Shown here: positions 13,801 through 24,885 of the stretch, one piece after another
Position numbering within the stretch: the stretch's first letter is position 1
Layout of the letters: the number at the start of each line of letters is the position of its first letter
NCBI RefSeq assembly: GCF_001039355.2
Contig: NW_019773847.1
Span: 929,204-977,514 of the forward strand
DNA: 48,311 nt
Origin: Lingula anatina
Lineage: Eukaryota > Brachiopoda > Lingulata > Lingulida > Lingulidae
Reading direction: 5' to 3'
Position numbers and translations under genes: made by a program
Notes under the pieces: generated by a model
What the model saw: only the letters and a program-made list of their open reading frames with translations
Told to the model about the DNA's origin: nothing
Databases searched by the model: none

Positions 13801-16800
13801 ATAACATATGTTTTATCAATCATTTTTATGGGGAAAAGTGTGCTTTATAATACATTTAAATATATGATACTATATGCTATGGCATGGCATGGCATGGCAT
13901 GGCATGGCAACCCTTATTTTATTGATGTTGTTTATTCTACAGGTTTTGGATAACCTGGATTCCCATATCACCTCCTCAGACCACTTTCGCTTTGTGTGGA
14001 TACCTCACACAGATCACGTAGTTGTGTACAAAGCCAACAGAATATCAGCGGTAAACATTGTTTAATTGTCATTACTAAAGGTTCTTTTCGCTCATAAATT
14101 GATAAAGAAGCTACTGTGTATGGTTCAATTTTTTTACAGTTATTAATGTTACATGAAAGGATCTTTTTTATGGAAGGATTGTTTTATTTCTACTCTAAAT
14201 TATAATGTTTTGTCTTTTCTAATGCCACTACTAAAAGAAATGAGCAACGTACTGCAACTCACCTTAATTGTCTTAAACTGAATTGAAAGGAATGGATTTG
14301 GCAAAAATTTGGCATTGCATTTATTTTACTAAGAAAAATTTTTTCTTTATAACATGTTGCCATAGCAACAAAATTTACATGGGTACCCATCATTTTTTAC
14401 TATCTCTGGCTTTGCTATATACTGATGAACCAGTGTGGTATATTTAGTGATTAAAATTGCTTTGCCTGCAAAGTGCAAAGAAAATCTTGAAAATGTACTG
14501 AGAAAGTTGGGGAAAAACTCAGTTGAATCCTAAAACATGTTGTCATATCAACAAAAGTACATGGGTACCTATAATTTTTTTCACATCTATGTACATCTAT
14601 ACATATGTCATATGTACTGAATACCATATGTGAGAGATATTGAATATGAATGCAATTCATCTGTGAAGAAAATTAAAAACGTGTATGCAAAAACAATGAA
14701 AATTCCCATATGGTTCTATAATAATTGAATCCAAAGTTCTTATCACCATAGCAACTTTTAGCCTTAGGCTATCATTTTAAAAATCTTGATACATGTGCTA
14801 TATTGTCCACTTTGTATGTAGAAAAATCTACCAGGCAGAAATATCATAGGGACATTGGCTAAATCTTACAATATTTCTTTTTTCTTAGCCCATTTGTAGG
14901 AAAGACAGTTGGTTCTGGAATTATGCTGTGGGGTGCCATATGTTGCAGTTCTGCCTTCTCATCAGGTGATTATCTGAAATTGAAGAAGTATTGTTTAGAC
15001 ATGATTAATAATGAATAATATGGCACTTAGACTTTTTATATTAAATTTTAATATTGGATAATGACTTGATCTTTTCAGTGGTGAAATAGTGAATTTTACA
15101 GATTAACTGTTTTTTTTTACCTTATATGTTCTATTCAATACAGTTAAAGCACCACATATGCTGTATAAAAATAAAATTTTCATGATTCTAAAATTTGTAT
15201 CTCATTCAAAACATCGAGTCATTGTATTAGTGTATTGTATGGGAATAAATAATTATGCATAATAGCACAAAACCCTTTTTGTTTTTGGTATATGAATCCA
15301 TGAATCGTTACAACTGCATTCAGATAAACCCTACATACTAGCTAGATCGATCCAACTCTGCAGGGAATTCTCATAACAGTGCATTCAATGTAATCAGCTT
15401 AATTGTCTGACACCCCTCCTCAAGGGCAAGAGCTTCTGAGAACCAAGTGGGCAAGATAGTTAATTACCCCCTTTGCTGTTCAAGGAGGCATGTTTGACAT
15501 TACAGCTGATTACTCTGATTGATTCCCCACAGAATTAGATCAATCCAGCTAGAATGTTGAGTTTATCTGAACTCTCCCTACCAGTAATTACCTAGCACAC
15601 ACAGCAAAGTTAGAATGCTTCTTTATCTATCTCTAATGAGTTACTTTATTATAAAAATTTTTTTTCAGATGAAATGAATTTTTAAATGTTTGTTGATTAA
15701 TAAATTATCATCTAAGACAAATACATTGATATGCCATCTGAAAACACTTTTTATTGCAGTGCTTTCTTCACTTCTCTTCTTATTTATATGAACCGACTCT
15801 TCAGTTGGCTACTGTTCTCTAAACCAAAAGAGATTGTAGATAGGGGTGACAGGGTTTTCAATCTTGACTGTCTTTTCCAACAATATGTCATGGAATGGGC
15901 AGTCCCAAGGTTAGTGTCCTTTTACCTAATAAGGTCAATTGTGAAACCATAAACATTTGAAAAGAATTGCAGGGAAGTTGAATGCAGTGCATTGTGATGA
16001 TGATGATTCATTCTGTTATCATTTATTAGTAATCCATTTATATGTTTTTTACAGTTTTTGAACAATTGTACAAAAATATCATACAGTAGATGGAAAATTG
16101 GGTTTTATTACATTACATAGTAGAAGGAAGAGTTCCAAACCTTTTCTTTTTTGAAGAATCCATTTTGGTATTATGTTTCCATTTAGGGAAAAGACTGCTG
16201 AGGTTTTGTTAGAGCTCAAGGACTGGATAGAGACAAACCAGTTTCCAGCACATTTTCCGGTAGAAGTGAGATTTGTCATGGCGGATAATATCTATCTCAG
16301 TCCAGCATACAACATGGATTCCTGCTACATTAATATCCTTATGTTCAGGTGAGTATATATATGGCATCACTATGAAAGAGGTACTTGTATTTTATGGTCT
16401 CTAGGGAGGTTGATAAAACATAAAATTATTCTTTATTTGGAGACTAAATAACATCAGTCAAACACAATGTTGTGTTTCTGTCCTTGATTACTGATTAATT
16501 ATGGAATATGAATGTGTGACTTGTAGTTGTTATTCTGGCAGCCATCTTTTTTTGACTGTAAATTGTTTTTGGACAATAGGCCATACAACAAGTATGTTCC
16601 ACATGAGACATACTGGAATGCCTTCCAAGATATCATGCTCAGAGCAGGTGGAAGACCACACTGGGCAAAGGTGGGTTTACTGCCATGAGGACTGTTGAAA
16701 TAATAATAATATATGTTTGCTTATAAACCATCTATTTTAGAGGCTTGTCTTGTGAAAAGAAGGTGATTGCCAAGATCATTGCACTGCAACTAATTCGGTA

Positions 16801-17062
16801 TGCCATTAAGTGTATACAAGGATCTCTTAGATAAAATTAAACAAGACAAGAATATTGTAGACGGTAACATCCATCTGTTTATCTTATGTCTGCAGTAGAT
16901 TATATAAATTTTACAATTTATTTTTAGGACCATGGTGTTGTAGCTGATCAGTTTAGAAAAATGTATCCAAAGTGGACAAAGTTCTGTGAGATTGCCCAAA
17001 AAGTAGACCCTCATGCCATGTTTAGGAACCCCAACCTGGAGAGAGTGCTGGGAAGAAATTAA
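10847..17062 (+). CDS. GULO: L-gulonolactone oxidase (GULO), about 445 aa, 12 coding exons
   Basis: FAD-linked oxidase of the aldonolactone oxidase family. GULO performs the last step of ascorbate synthesis, oxidising L-gulono-1,4-lactone, and the vertebrate enzyme is bound to the ER membrane. Exons: 10847-10858 (tentative start, MDIQ), 11544-11645, 11880-12005, 12599-12696, 13112-13202, 13494-13679, 13943-14050, 14889-14965, 15760-15909, 16187-16348, 16580-16670, 16928-17062. The phases join without a break; mouse GULO is 440 aa. The FAD domain has [10 protein letters not shown], whose histidine (about residue 57) matches the covalent FAD-binding histidine of rat GULO. The substrate domain ends with GGRPHWAK (HWAK at about 398-401). 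A hydrophobic stretch around [10 protein letters not shown] fits the membrane segment. The donor of exon 5 is GC (TAT|GCAAGT), not GT. The first exon rests only on a good CAG|GTAAAA donor, matching phase and the expected length. The 3' end is unclear; a candidate AATAAA lies at 17780-17785. Confidence 0.93.
11182..11325. mobile_element. Fold-back MITE, copy 2, one-armed (GULO intron 1)
   Basis: Contains GATCGATC, CATCTCCAAGGGGTTTCTCGC, then AAGCGGCT and CACACCTACTGAAGCTG, ending in the spacer GGGGGTAATTAACTATCGTT. It is inverted relative to copy 1 and stops in the central spacer, so the second arm is missing. Confidence 0.75.
12027..12277. mobile_element. Fold-back MITE, copy 3 (GULO intron 3)
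   Basis: The left arm (TAGATCAATCCAACTTTC, then CTTAACTGAATGACAGGC) and right arm (GTGTCATTCAGTTAAG, then CACAGAGTTTGATTGAACC) are inverted repeats around a diverged centre. The outer ends resemble copy 1 (GGGAATGGGGCCTTA). Confidence 0.75.
12697..12945. repeat. Local tandem duplication in GULO intron 4
   Basis: The block at about 12697-12776 recurs at about 12854-12945: GGTTATT.TTTTCATTTTTT, then AATTTACAAG, then TTTGTGT and a GATA-rich tail. The second copy is as similar to the dead upstream exon's 3' flank (AGGTTATTATTTTCA) as to its neighbour, which implies more than one duplication step. Confidence 0.65.
13733..13759. repeat. (CA)n microsatellite in GULO intron 6
   Basis: About 13 perfect dinucleotide units. 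Confidence 0.9.
13879..13908. repeat. (ATGGC)6 pentanucleotide repeat
   Basis: Six perfect ATGGC units lie about 35 bases upstream of GULO exon 7's acceptor. Confidence 0.95.
14260..14775. repeat. Degenerate tandem repeat with X-box-like palindromes (GULO intron 7)
   Basis: Three units of roughly 180-200 bases. Each holds a form of GTTGCCATAGCAAC: perfect at 14356-14369, GTTGTCATATCAAC at 14539-14552, and ATCACCATAGCAAC at 14742-14755. Units 1 and 2 also share ACATGGGTACC immediately after the motif, and units 2 and 3 share TTGAATCC before it. Confidence 0.7.
15320..15583. mobile_element. Fold-back MITE, copy 4 (GULO intron 8)
   Basis: Inverted termini read CAGATAAAC, then CTAGATCGATCCAACTCTG on the left; the right end has the complementary order AGAATTAGATCAATCCAGCTAG, then GTTTATCTG. 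The internal arm carries CAGCTTAATTGTCTGACA against TGACATTACAGCTGATTA. The centre has TTAATTACCCCC, shared with copies 1 and 2. Confidence 0.75.
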
Positions 17063-20000
17063 GACTAGCACTAGAAGCTTCCTTATACACTGCAACTGTG
17101 CTTTGATTTGTATTTTTGTAATTTATGACTCACTTGCCATTTCTTAAACTGATATTTGAAATACTATTCAAGCGTGTCTTTCATTTCAGTTTGTCTATTT
17201 CATGTTGACTGAAATTTGTCTTCTATTTGCTTTAATATGCTACATGTGTGATTTCAATATTGGCATGTCTTTTTATAAGAATGAACGATTTAAAACAAAG
17301 TTGAATGGTTATCAATCACAAAACCTGCCTTTATTCACACACAAAAAATGCCCCCTGTACAATGTCGCCCAGCAAAATCTGATTTTAGAGAACATTTCCC
17401 TCTAAAATACATAAATGCCCAATGCTCAAGGCTCAGTATTTATATTTTGACGGTTTGATGCTGTAAATGTGAATCGTGGATTAAAACAAGGGTGAACAGC
17501 ATTTTAACAGCCGAAGAAAAATTCCCGTTATTTTTAATCAGAACACCCAGAAAGGCTTGAAGTAAAGCCGGTCTTTTATGGAGACCAAATTCTTGTAAAC
17601 AAGACATTTTGTGTAAAAGGAATACCACATGTGGTAGGTCTTGGTCCTATTACTGTCGTGTCTTTTTCCTAAGCTGGATTTGCCTCATTCAATTTCTAGA
17701 AAAGTTGTAAGGGTATAGGGCAATGTAAATAATTGCAGCTAGTAAACTAAATGCCTGAATTCCATTGCCTTTGCGTCAAAATAAAGTTCGCTCTCTACAA
17801 ACAAGAATGTCTCAACCTCCTTCTCTGCCGGGTCTGCAATGAATGTTTTTTATCAAAAATAAATTTTAAGATGTCTAAAAATACATAAAAAGTTGTACAA
17901 ACAAAATGCTATTCTTCTTCCAAACTCCGTAAATGATTTAGATACCCGGGATACGGAAACTATGTAATTTTTTATAATTTAATCTTATTATTTTCATGAA
18001 ACAATTTACCATGTTGTTTCTTCGCGAAGTATAAAAGACGACTACGTTATGAGTAATTTCATCATCGATATATCAGCTGCGCCAACGGTTTAGGAAAGAC
18101 AAAAATGCAGCAAGTGTACCAACTGTTGAGAACCGATTGCAAAATGCGACAGGTGTTCTAAACGCAATTAACGCCCGAGACATTAACATTAGACACGTTT
18201 TATAGATTTATGGATTTATTTTGCCTTTCCTGCAAAATGCCTTGACGCAAAAAAGTAACTTCATACTCGTGTAAACATTCTCTCTGGTTCATGCATGACG
18301 TGGCAGTAAATCACTTAAGTGAGCGCGGCTTTACCTCACCGAGTTATCTCCGCCAAATTCATGCTACTGTCATTCGACATTTCCGATTCAGAAAAGTATG
18401 TGTTAAAGAAAGCGCTTTGTGCGACCTTGCTGCCAGATTTGATTAAATTCAAGGCTTGTTGGCGAATGAAAGGCATTAAATTGAATTTCGCACGTCTCTC
18501 ACCTTAATTATTCAAAGTTCACTAACATTACAAGAAAATTCGGTGCCGTCTTTCATTAGTCTTGATGGCTCTCAATTGCTGCTACTTTTAAGAATTTAAA
18601 GACAATAAAACATTGTTTTGGTCATCTTTGGTCGTGGCTCCAGTCTATTTGAGTCCGTCTGACTCGGTGTGAGCTAATTCACCAGGCCGCACTGCAAGTA
18701 CTGAAAACCAATCTGTCAATGGCGGTGAAGGGGACAACGGGAGGATTAGATATGCTGCCTATGGAGAGCTAATCTCAATCAGGCTGTCGTTCCTGTTAGT
18801 TGAACAGAAATAGCTCAAATTTTTTATAGGTGTTATATTTATTTCACATTCAATAAACCAACGAACATGATAATCGTTTGTTTGAAATCGAACTTAAATC
18901 CGAATGTTTCAAAGTTATAAAATTTTGGTGAAATTAGCTGTGGCCACAATATAGTCTCGGCTTACTGTAGCTTGGCAAGTTTCCATTGTCGAGCACAAAC
19001 TGTCGGGGGATATACTGAGTTCTCGTTAATGTCTGTCTCCAAAATTCATAGTTCATTCTCATCAAGCATTTCAACCAAGGAAAGTGGCAAATGAAGAAGC
19101 GGTAACAAAAACCACGAGATCTGGGATACTAAAACATTCTACTCTCTACCAGAGCTCTAGACACTGGACAGAGCACAGTACAGAAAACTGCACAGCCAGA
19201 CATATTTCAGAATATCTACTGGAAATCAACCTGTGATCCTGGTAAAAACATTCCATTGAATGGAGAAGAGACCAAAATCTGTTCAGTCATTTGATTAACC
19301 AATAATGGATATTACAGCTGACAAGAAACTAATGGGTTTAATCCGCTGTTAACCGCGCCTCGTTAAAGACCGTCTGGTGGCTGATTGTACCTAACACAGT
19401 GGACTTATAAGATGTTACATTTAAGTCTAATAAGTCCTTATTCGCCAATATGTATGTAGAATACGTATTGACTGCAATAATTTTTGGAAGTGGTTAAATA
19501 TTAAAACGGTATCGGGATTTTCTAAAAACAGCTATATATGCAACAATTCCTTATATTACAAGGTGTGGTTATTGTGTACCGTGCGAGCGCGTGTGTACGT
19601 GCATTTGAAAGCGGGGCACTTTTGGTAACCCCCTCTTGCAAGAGGGTCCCAATTTCCAAATCAAATTCAGGATAGGTTCGATAAAATACTGACCTGTGGT
19701 CCTGCAAAGACTGAGGAACAAATCACCATGTTACGAGAGACTGGAATACCATTATCTGAAAGCAACTATATTGCAGCATAAATATACATTGCACTACTAA
19801 ACTAGGACGTAGTTGTAATGGATGCATAAAAAATCGGTCTGGATTTTGGCCATGCAGGCCACCCTTTCCTCCATACACAATTATTTACGGGAAGAGGACA
19901 CTAAGTTTACAAGAAAACCTTTGACAAATACTGATTTACAAACTTCCATTTCCGAGTGTTTATCATTGATTGACGTAATTGCTTTAAAAGTCATGCTGTG

Positions 20001-23000
20001 CTCCAAAAGGTACAGAATTTCTTCTCTTTTGAAGACTATTGAGACATTAGCCTAGATTTGTGCTAAGTTTACTTTTTTTGAGAGTCCTTTTGTTTTTGTT
20101 TAGTTTTTCGTTCGCCTTCTCCCATGATGTAATCAATTAACGAAATTTCTTTGTCAAAAAAGTAGCCCCGGTATTCTTTTCGCTCTCACGTCTAATTTTC
20201 ACCTTCATGCTAAAGTTCTGCCACATGTGTCTGCTGGAGTTTCAATGCCACAAATAATAACAAAAAATGTTATGGCTCTCCCCTTTTTGTGAAACATCAG
20301 ATGCCGGCCTAGGCTTAAAAAAAACTGGTTTAAGTGTAAGACAGAATGTTGAACGCCATATGGAATGCCAGCATTAGAAGTGGCACATAGCAGTTTTCAG
20401 ACACTTAACATCTAAAGATCACGCAGACATCTTAATTCTCAATGCGTCATAATTACCTAACTTAGTGGATACTGCCTGTGTATCAAGATGTTAACACTGC
20501 AAATATGGTGCCCGTACAAAGGATGTGACTGGGTCAAAATAAAATCCCTTGATATCAGGAAATCCCCCAAATAATCACATCCCTGTCACTAACTAGGTTT
20601 CTAGTGGGGAATTATTTTCAGCTGCGTTATCTGTCAACCAGTATCACTGTTCAGAGGCCGATAGCTCTCCACTGATCGTTCGCTGGAGATTACAATGAGT
20701 CAAAAAGATAGATATCATAAATGCATTTGGTTAACGATCCATCGGCCCGTCTTCTGAGTCATATCCCTTGTGGTATTTCACTGCCAAAATGCTTGCTTAT
20801 TTCCTGGAAATCAATAGACAGTCAAGCTGAAGATGTACACTTTTATTATCGTTATCTTAGCACAAACCCCCGCCCAAAACTGTGAGGACGAAAGATAAAT
20901 ACAACTGCGATTGAGACATGATTGCAATCAACAAACTCTGAATGCTCTTATCCAAAGATCGAGCATAAAATGCTGCATTGTATCCTTATTGTATGCTGAT
21001 GAGAAAGTGAGATACAAATAATACAAAACTCAACGTAAGGGAAAGCATGGACATAATACTGTAAAACCTGCGAAACAATTGGGGATATAAGTCGGTGTAG
21101 AGATTGAGCCATCGAGACATATTGAGAGGTATTTGACAATTGTTTAGACAGAAAATATCATTTTAAGTTTTGAGGTTTATTTATCAGCTGTCATGGAAAA
21201 GAGGCCGCAATATGTTTCAGAACTTCTTCAAACCACATTAGCAAGGACGCATTACCAGGAATTCCACATATATAAGAATAACATGGGCAATTTAAAGAAA
21301 CTTTTAAGGCCTAGGCCCTAAATTTAAAATCCTTTTACAATAATTGATACAGCAAAGTTTCATTACTTTATATCTGCCATCTTTTTTTATTCATAATTTT
21401 AGACTTTGAATGTAAAATTTATAATTTTAGCGCCTAAGCGCATTAAGATTTTATTGGCATGCGTTTTATAAGAATAAATTACCATTAATATTATAATGTT
21501 TATAGCAAATTCCGATGTCTGTTGTTCAGCTAGTTTATGATGGATCAATCCAGGAACTTCCGAGCCAGTTACTCCGAAACATGTTTTTTTTACACCGAAA
21601 AGTTCCTATTTGAACATACCTGATCATCAGTGATTTGCGTATTTTTCGTATTCCATTATTCCAACAGATTCATCAGAACTTCTGTGTTTAGTTGTGCAAA
21701 CTGTAGTTAATCGCAACTGAGATCTTTCGCGTAATCATCGATTTGTTTTTCTTTGAAAATGATGCCATCAGTGGCATTTACTATGCACTTAGCCTGCATC
21801 TGTCTGTCAGGGGGCATCTACAGCGCACCGGATTAGCTAATAGACTAACTTCAGGATGTTTTATTGCACCCGCCCGCTACGTTATCCCCGACAAAACCCA
21901 GACACCACAGTTAGCACGGGGTCATTGATGGACATCGCCAGTGTCTCCGGGGTGAACCTTACCCAGGTACATGTATATAATGAAAAATTCACATGCCACT
22001 CCTGGATGTCCCAACAGCAAAGCCCCCTTTTAACCGGACGGCGTCCTCTCTGCGTCCCGTAGTATGGTCCTGTTTGAGAGTGAAAAAAAAATAATAATAA
22101 TTTACATGCCGATAACAGGCCGATCATTGCGCATTCATTCTAAAACCAAAGGGATGCTTGGGCCTCCTTTTTACGACCACAGCGATGCCAGTTTCATGGT
22201 CGCAAAAAGGACGCAGAAAGTACACCGTCCAGTGTAAAGGTGGTTTAAGGTACCGGTACGCATCCAACCTGAAAACGTGCCTTGTTTTATCTAGAAATGT
22301 TTGACATAGAAAGCACGATCCCCCGTTTCAGCTTCCCTTCAAACGTTAAATGTATGTATATAGAGGAGCGATTTTACTTCCACACTTGCGTAACCCTCCC
22401 ACCGATAACAAAAACCTGGAGCATCAGCACTAGTATCATAACAGCATTTCCGATCAAATCTCGACTTTATTTCTTAATACAAAACATTTACAGCATATTT
22501 ACAGCTCTGCCTCTAACGCATATCGAATTTCTACGTAGTTTGAGAACGGACACTCAATTCATCTAAGTAACATCGTTAAGCCTAGACCACATCTTTTTCA
22601 CTTTTGTTATTTAATCATAAATTCCTTTCTCTGAATGTTCCGCAATTTCAGACATTTAAATTGTTTTCTACGTATCTAATATACCATTTACATTGGATTG
22701 TTTTATCTAAAAAAAGAAAGTACAGGCTCCATGTTCTCGAAAATGCAGCGTCTCTAACCTCCCAGAAGCCTATGTTGGATAGCTATAGGAACTAAATCTG
22801 TAACGAAAACCCTTACGTCATACCAGGAGAGTAATACTGTACAAATGGTTCTAAAATAAATATATATAAAGTTCATTAAAAGCAACACCAATTCAACAGA
22901 ATACAATAACTAAATGTTCAACAATAACAAAGACATTATACTGGCCTTACCCCCGGTCAAAACACACAGGAAGCAGTGAAGGGCTAATTTAGGAAAGCAG

Positions 23001-23570
23001 TCTATAACGGAGGTCGAAATTTCTAGTCTGTTCCTCTTACAACGCTCTGTCTGTTCAATTTGCAGAGGCTGTTGAATAAACAGCTCCGTAGCTGTCACTT
23101 CATTTGTTTTGCAACTTAAACCCATTGAGAAAGAGCGTCGCAGGTAAAAATGTCACCTGTCACCGGACTCGGGTAAATATTGATCCTAGGAAGTAAGGGC
23201 CGCCAGGATTGACGGCTGTCACACACACGCAGAGATCGGAGTGTTCTACTAAGTATGATATACGTCTATTATTCTAATACGGGGATAGACGACCATAATA
23301 CATGTCTAGGTTCAACACATTCCTTCAACATTAATTACATATTTTTGCACTTTTATTATTTTCCACCATCTTTATTTCATTATTCATTTTCAACACATTA
23401 AACAGTTGCCATTCATTGTTTCACGCACTGACACACCTTGTTATGAACATTGTTCTTATTTATAAACACTTTTTAACAGTAACCGGTTATCACTCTCGCT
23501 GTTTCATTTGCATAATAAAGAAGGGATTTGGCATGGAGTTTTCTTTGATAAAAACATATCGACCTTCCCT
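17063..23570. other. Intergenic DNA between the convergent GULO and sFRP genes
   Basis: No exon with recognisable protein similarity was seen on either strand; the open frames are short and lack family features. From about 18 kb the base composition is less AT-rich than around GULO. Small palindromes occur, for example TGTGGCCACA near 18940 and ATGCCATCAGTGGCAT near 21762, as well as a GGATTAG..CTAATC pair near 18750. Two AATAAA-type hexamers on the - strand (plus-strand TTTATT at 23352 and 23371), about 200 bases past the sFRP stop, are its likely poly(A) signals. Confidence 0.6.
22160..22240. mobile_element. Hairpin repeat, probable small MITE
   Basis: CCTTTTTACGACCA (22166-22179) and TGGTCGCAAAAAGG (22197-22210) pair at 13 of 14 positions. 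The following CACCGTCCAGTGTAAAGG recurs as GCCGTCCAGTGTAAAGG beside the N at 42871, and GGCAAAAAGGACGCAG recurs near 26752. This marks a dispersed family. Confidence 0.6.
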
Positions 23571-24263
23571 TTATTCTTTTGACTTCTTTCTGTTTTTATC
23601 TCTATTTCTCTTTCGCCTCGCTGGTTCTTCCTTGCTTAACCTGCTGGTCGAGTCCATGCCAGCGCTAATAACGTCCATTCCGCTTTGACAAATGTCCGAT
23701 TTACGCATGGCTCTTGTGGCTTTCTTAAAATCTTGTGATTTTCTCGGCCAGGGCAGCAAATACGTGACCACCAATTTGTCCTGAATTTTCCTCCCCATAA
23801 CGATGTAATTTTCCGCCTTCTTCTGTTGCTGTTTCAGGCGATCACACTTGCAGTTCGCTCCATTTTCGATGTACATGCTAAGACGTTTAAATTCTTTCTT
23901 ATCTATTGGGCTGTCTCTCTTCAAAATTTTCAATTTCTTCTTGGATATCATGAGTTTGGTATCAGCATTCTTGGTGACAGATTTGCGCATCCTCACTTTT
24001 ATCACTGGAAAAAGAGGAACACGTGCTCGTAGTTATTCACATAAAATACGTTAATAAACTTACGTTTCAATAGCAGAGACTTGCATGATCATGTCGTATT
24101 AAAAGGACAGCACATTGTTGTAAAAAGTTTTGAAAATCAACACTGTTTCATCTTTCAAAAAATGACCCACAACAGTACAGCAGGGGAGACAAAATAATAA
24201 ACATAAAATGATAAACAATAACACCCCTTCTAAAAAAAATCACATGTACTTTTACCCCTCCCA

Positions 24264-24304
<41 letters not shown>

Positions 24305-24826
24305 CCTCTACCAGGACCACAGAGAGATTTGTGTACTGGATATTTACAGATATTATCTGGCTAATTTTGTACACATTTTCGTACTGTGGAAATTTTGGCA
24401 AAAGATATCAGAAATGGGGTCATCACTCAGCTGGCCTCTGGTTGAGAGTACACCAAACATCAAAGTCCGGCTCACTTCCACGTTCAAGCTTGCACATATC
24501 CCTGTAGGTTTAGGTCACTACGTCCTGAACAGGAAGAACAAGCTCACAACACGGATATCAGGCCACGTATTCTTACATTTTAGACGAGTACTGTGCGCTA
24601 CTTTGAAATCCATATAAATATATCATGGGGAAATAGCATGGCCTTCTTTGCTAGATAACGAAAGTGGCATGCCATCCTTTCACAATATTACTAGTAAAAT
24701 CTGTTTTCTCATTTACTCAAAGGTCCCATCCCTATCTGCTTAGTGCAAATAAAATCTATCACCGTAGCACACAGATGATGCAGATGACGAGAAATATTGA
24801 CCAATGTGAACAAATAGATACACACA

Positions 24827-24885
<59 letters not shown>

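Noticed and set aside
18029-18160. TATAAAAG followed by a short ORF (MQQVYQLLRT..), as a possible small gene
   Set aside because: The ORF has 18 codons and no recognisable features, and no further promoter or poly(A) arrangement supports it.
22166-22210. Hairpin as a possible microRNA precursor
   Set aside because: The stem is only 14 bp and its flanks recur at 26.75 and 42.88 kb, so a dispersed repeat is more likely.
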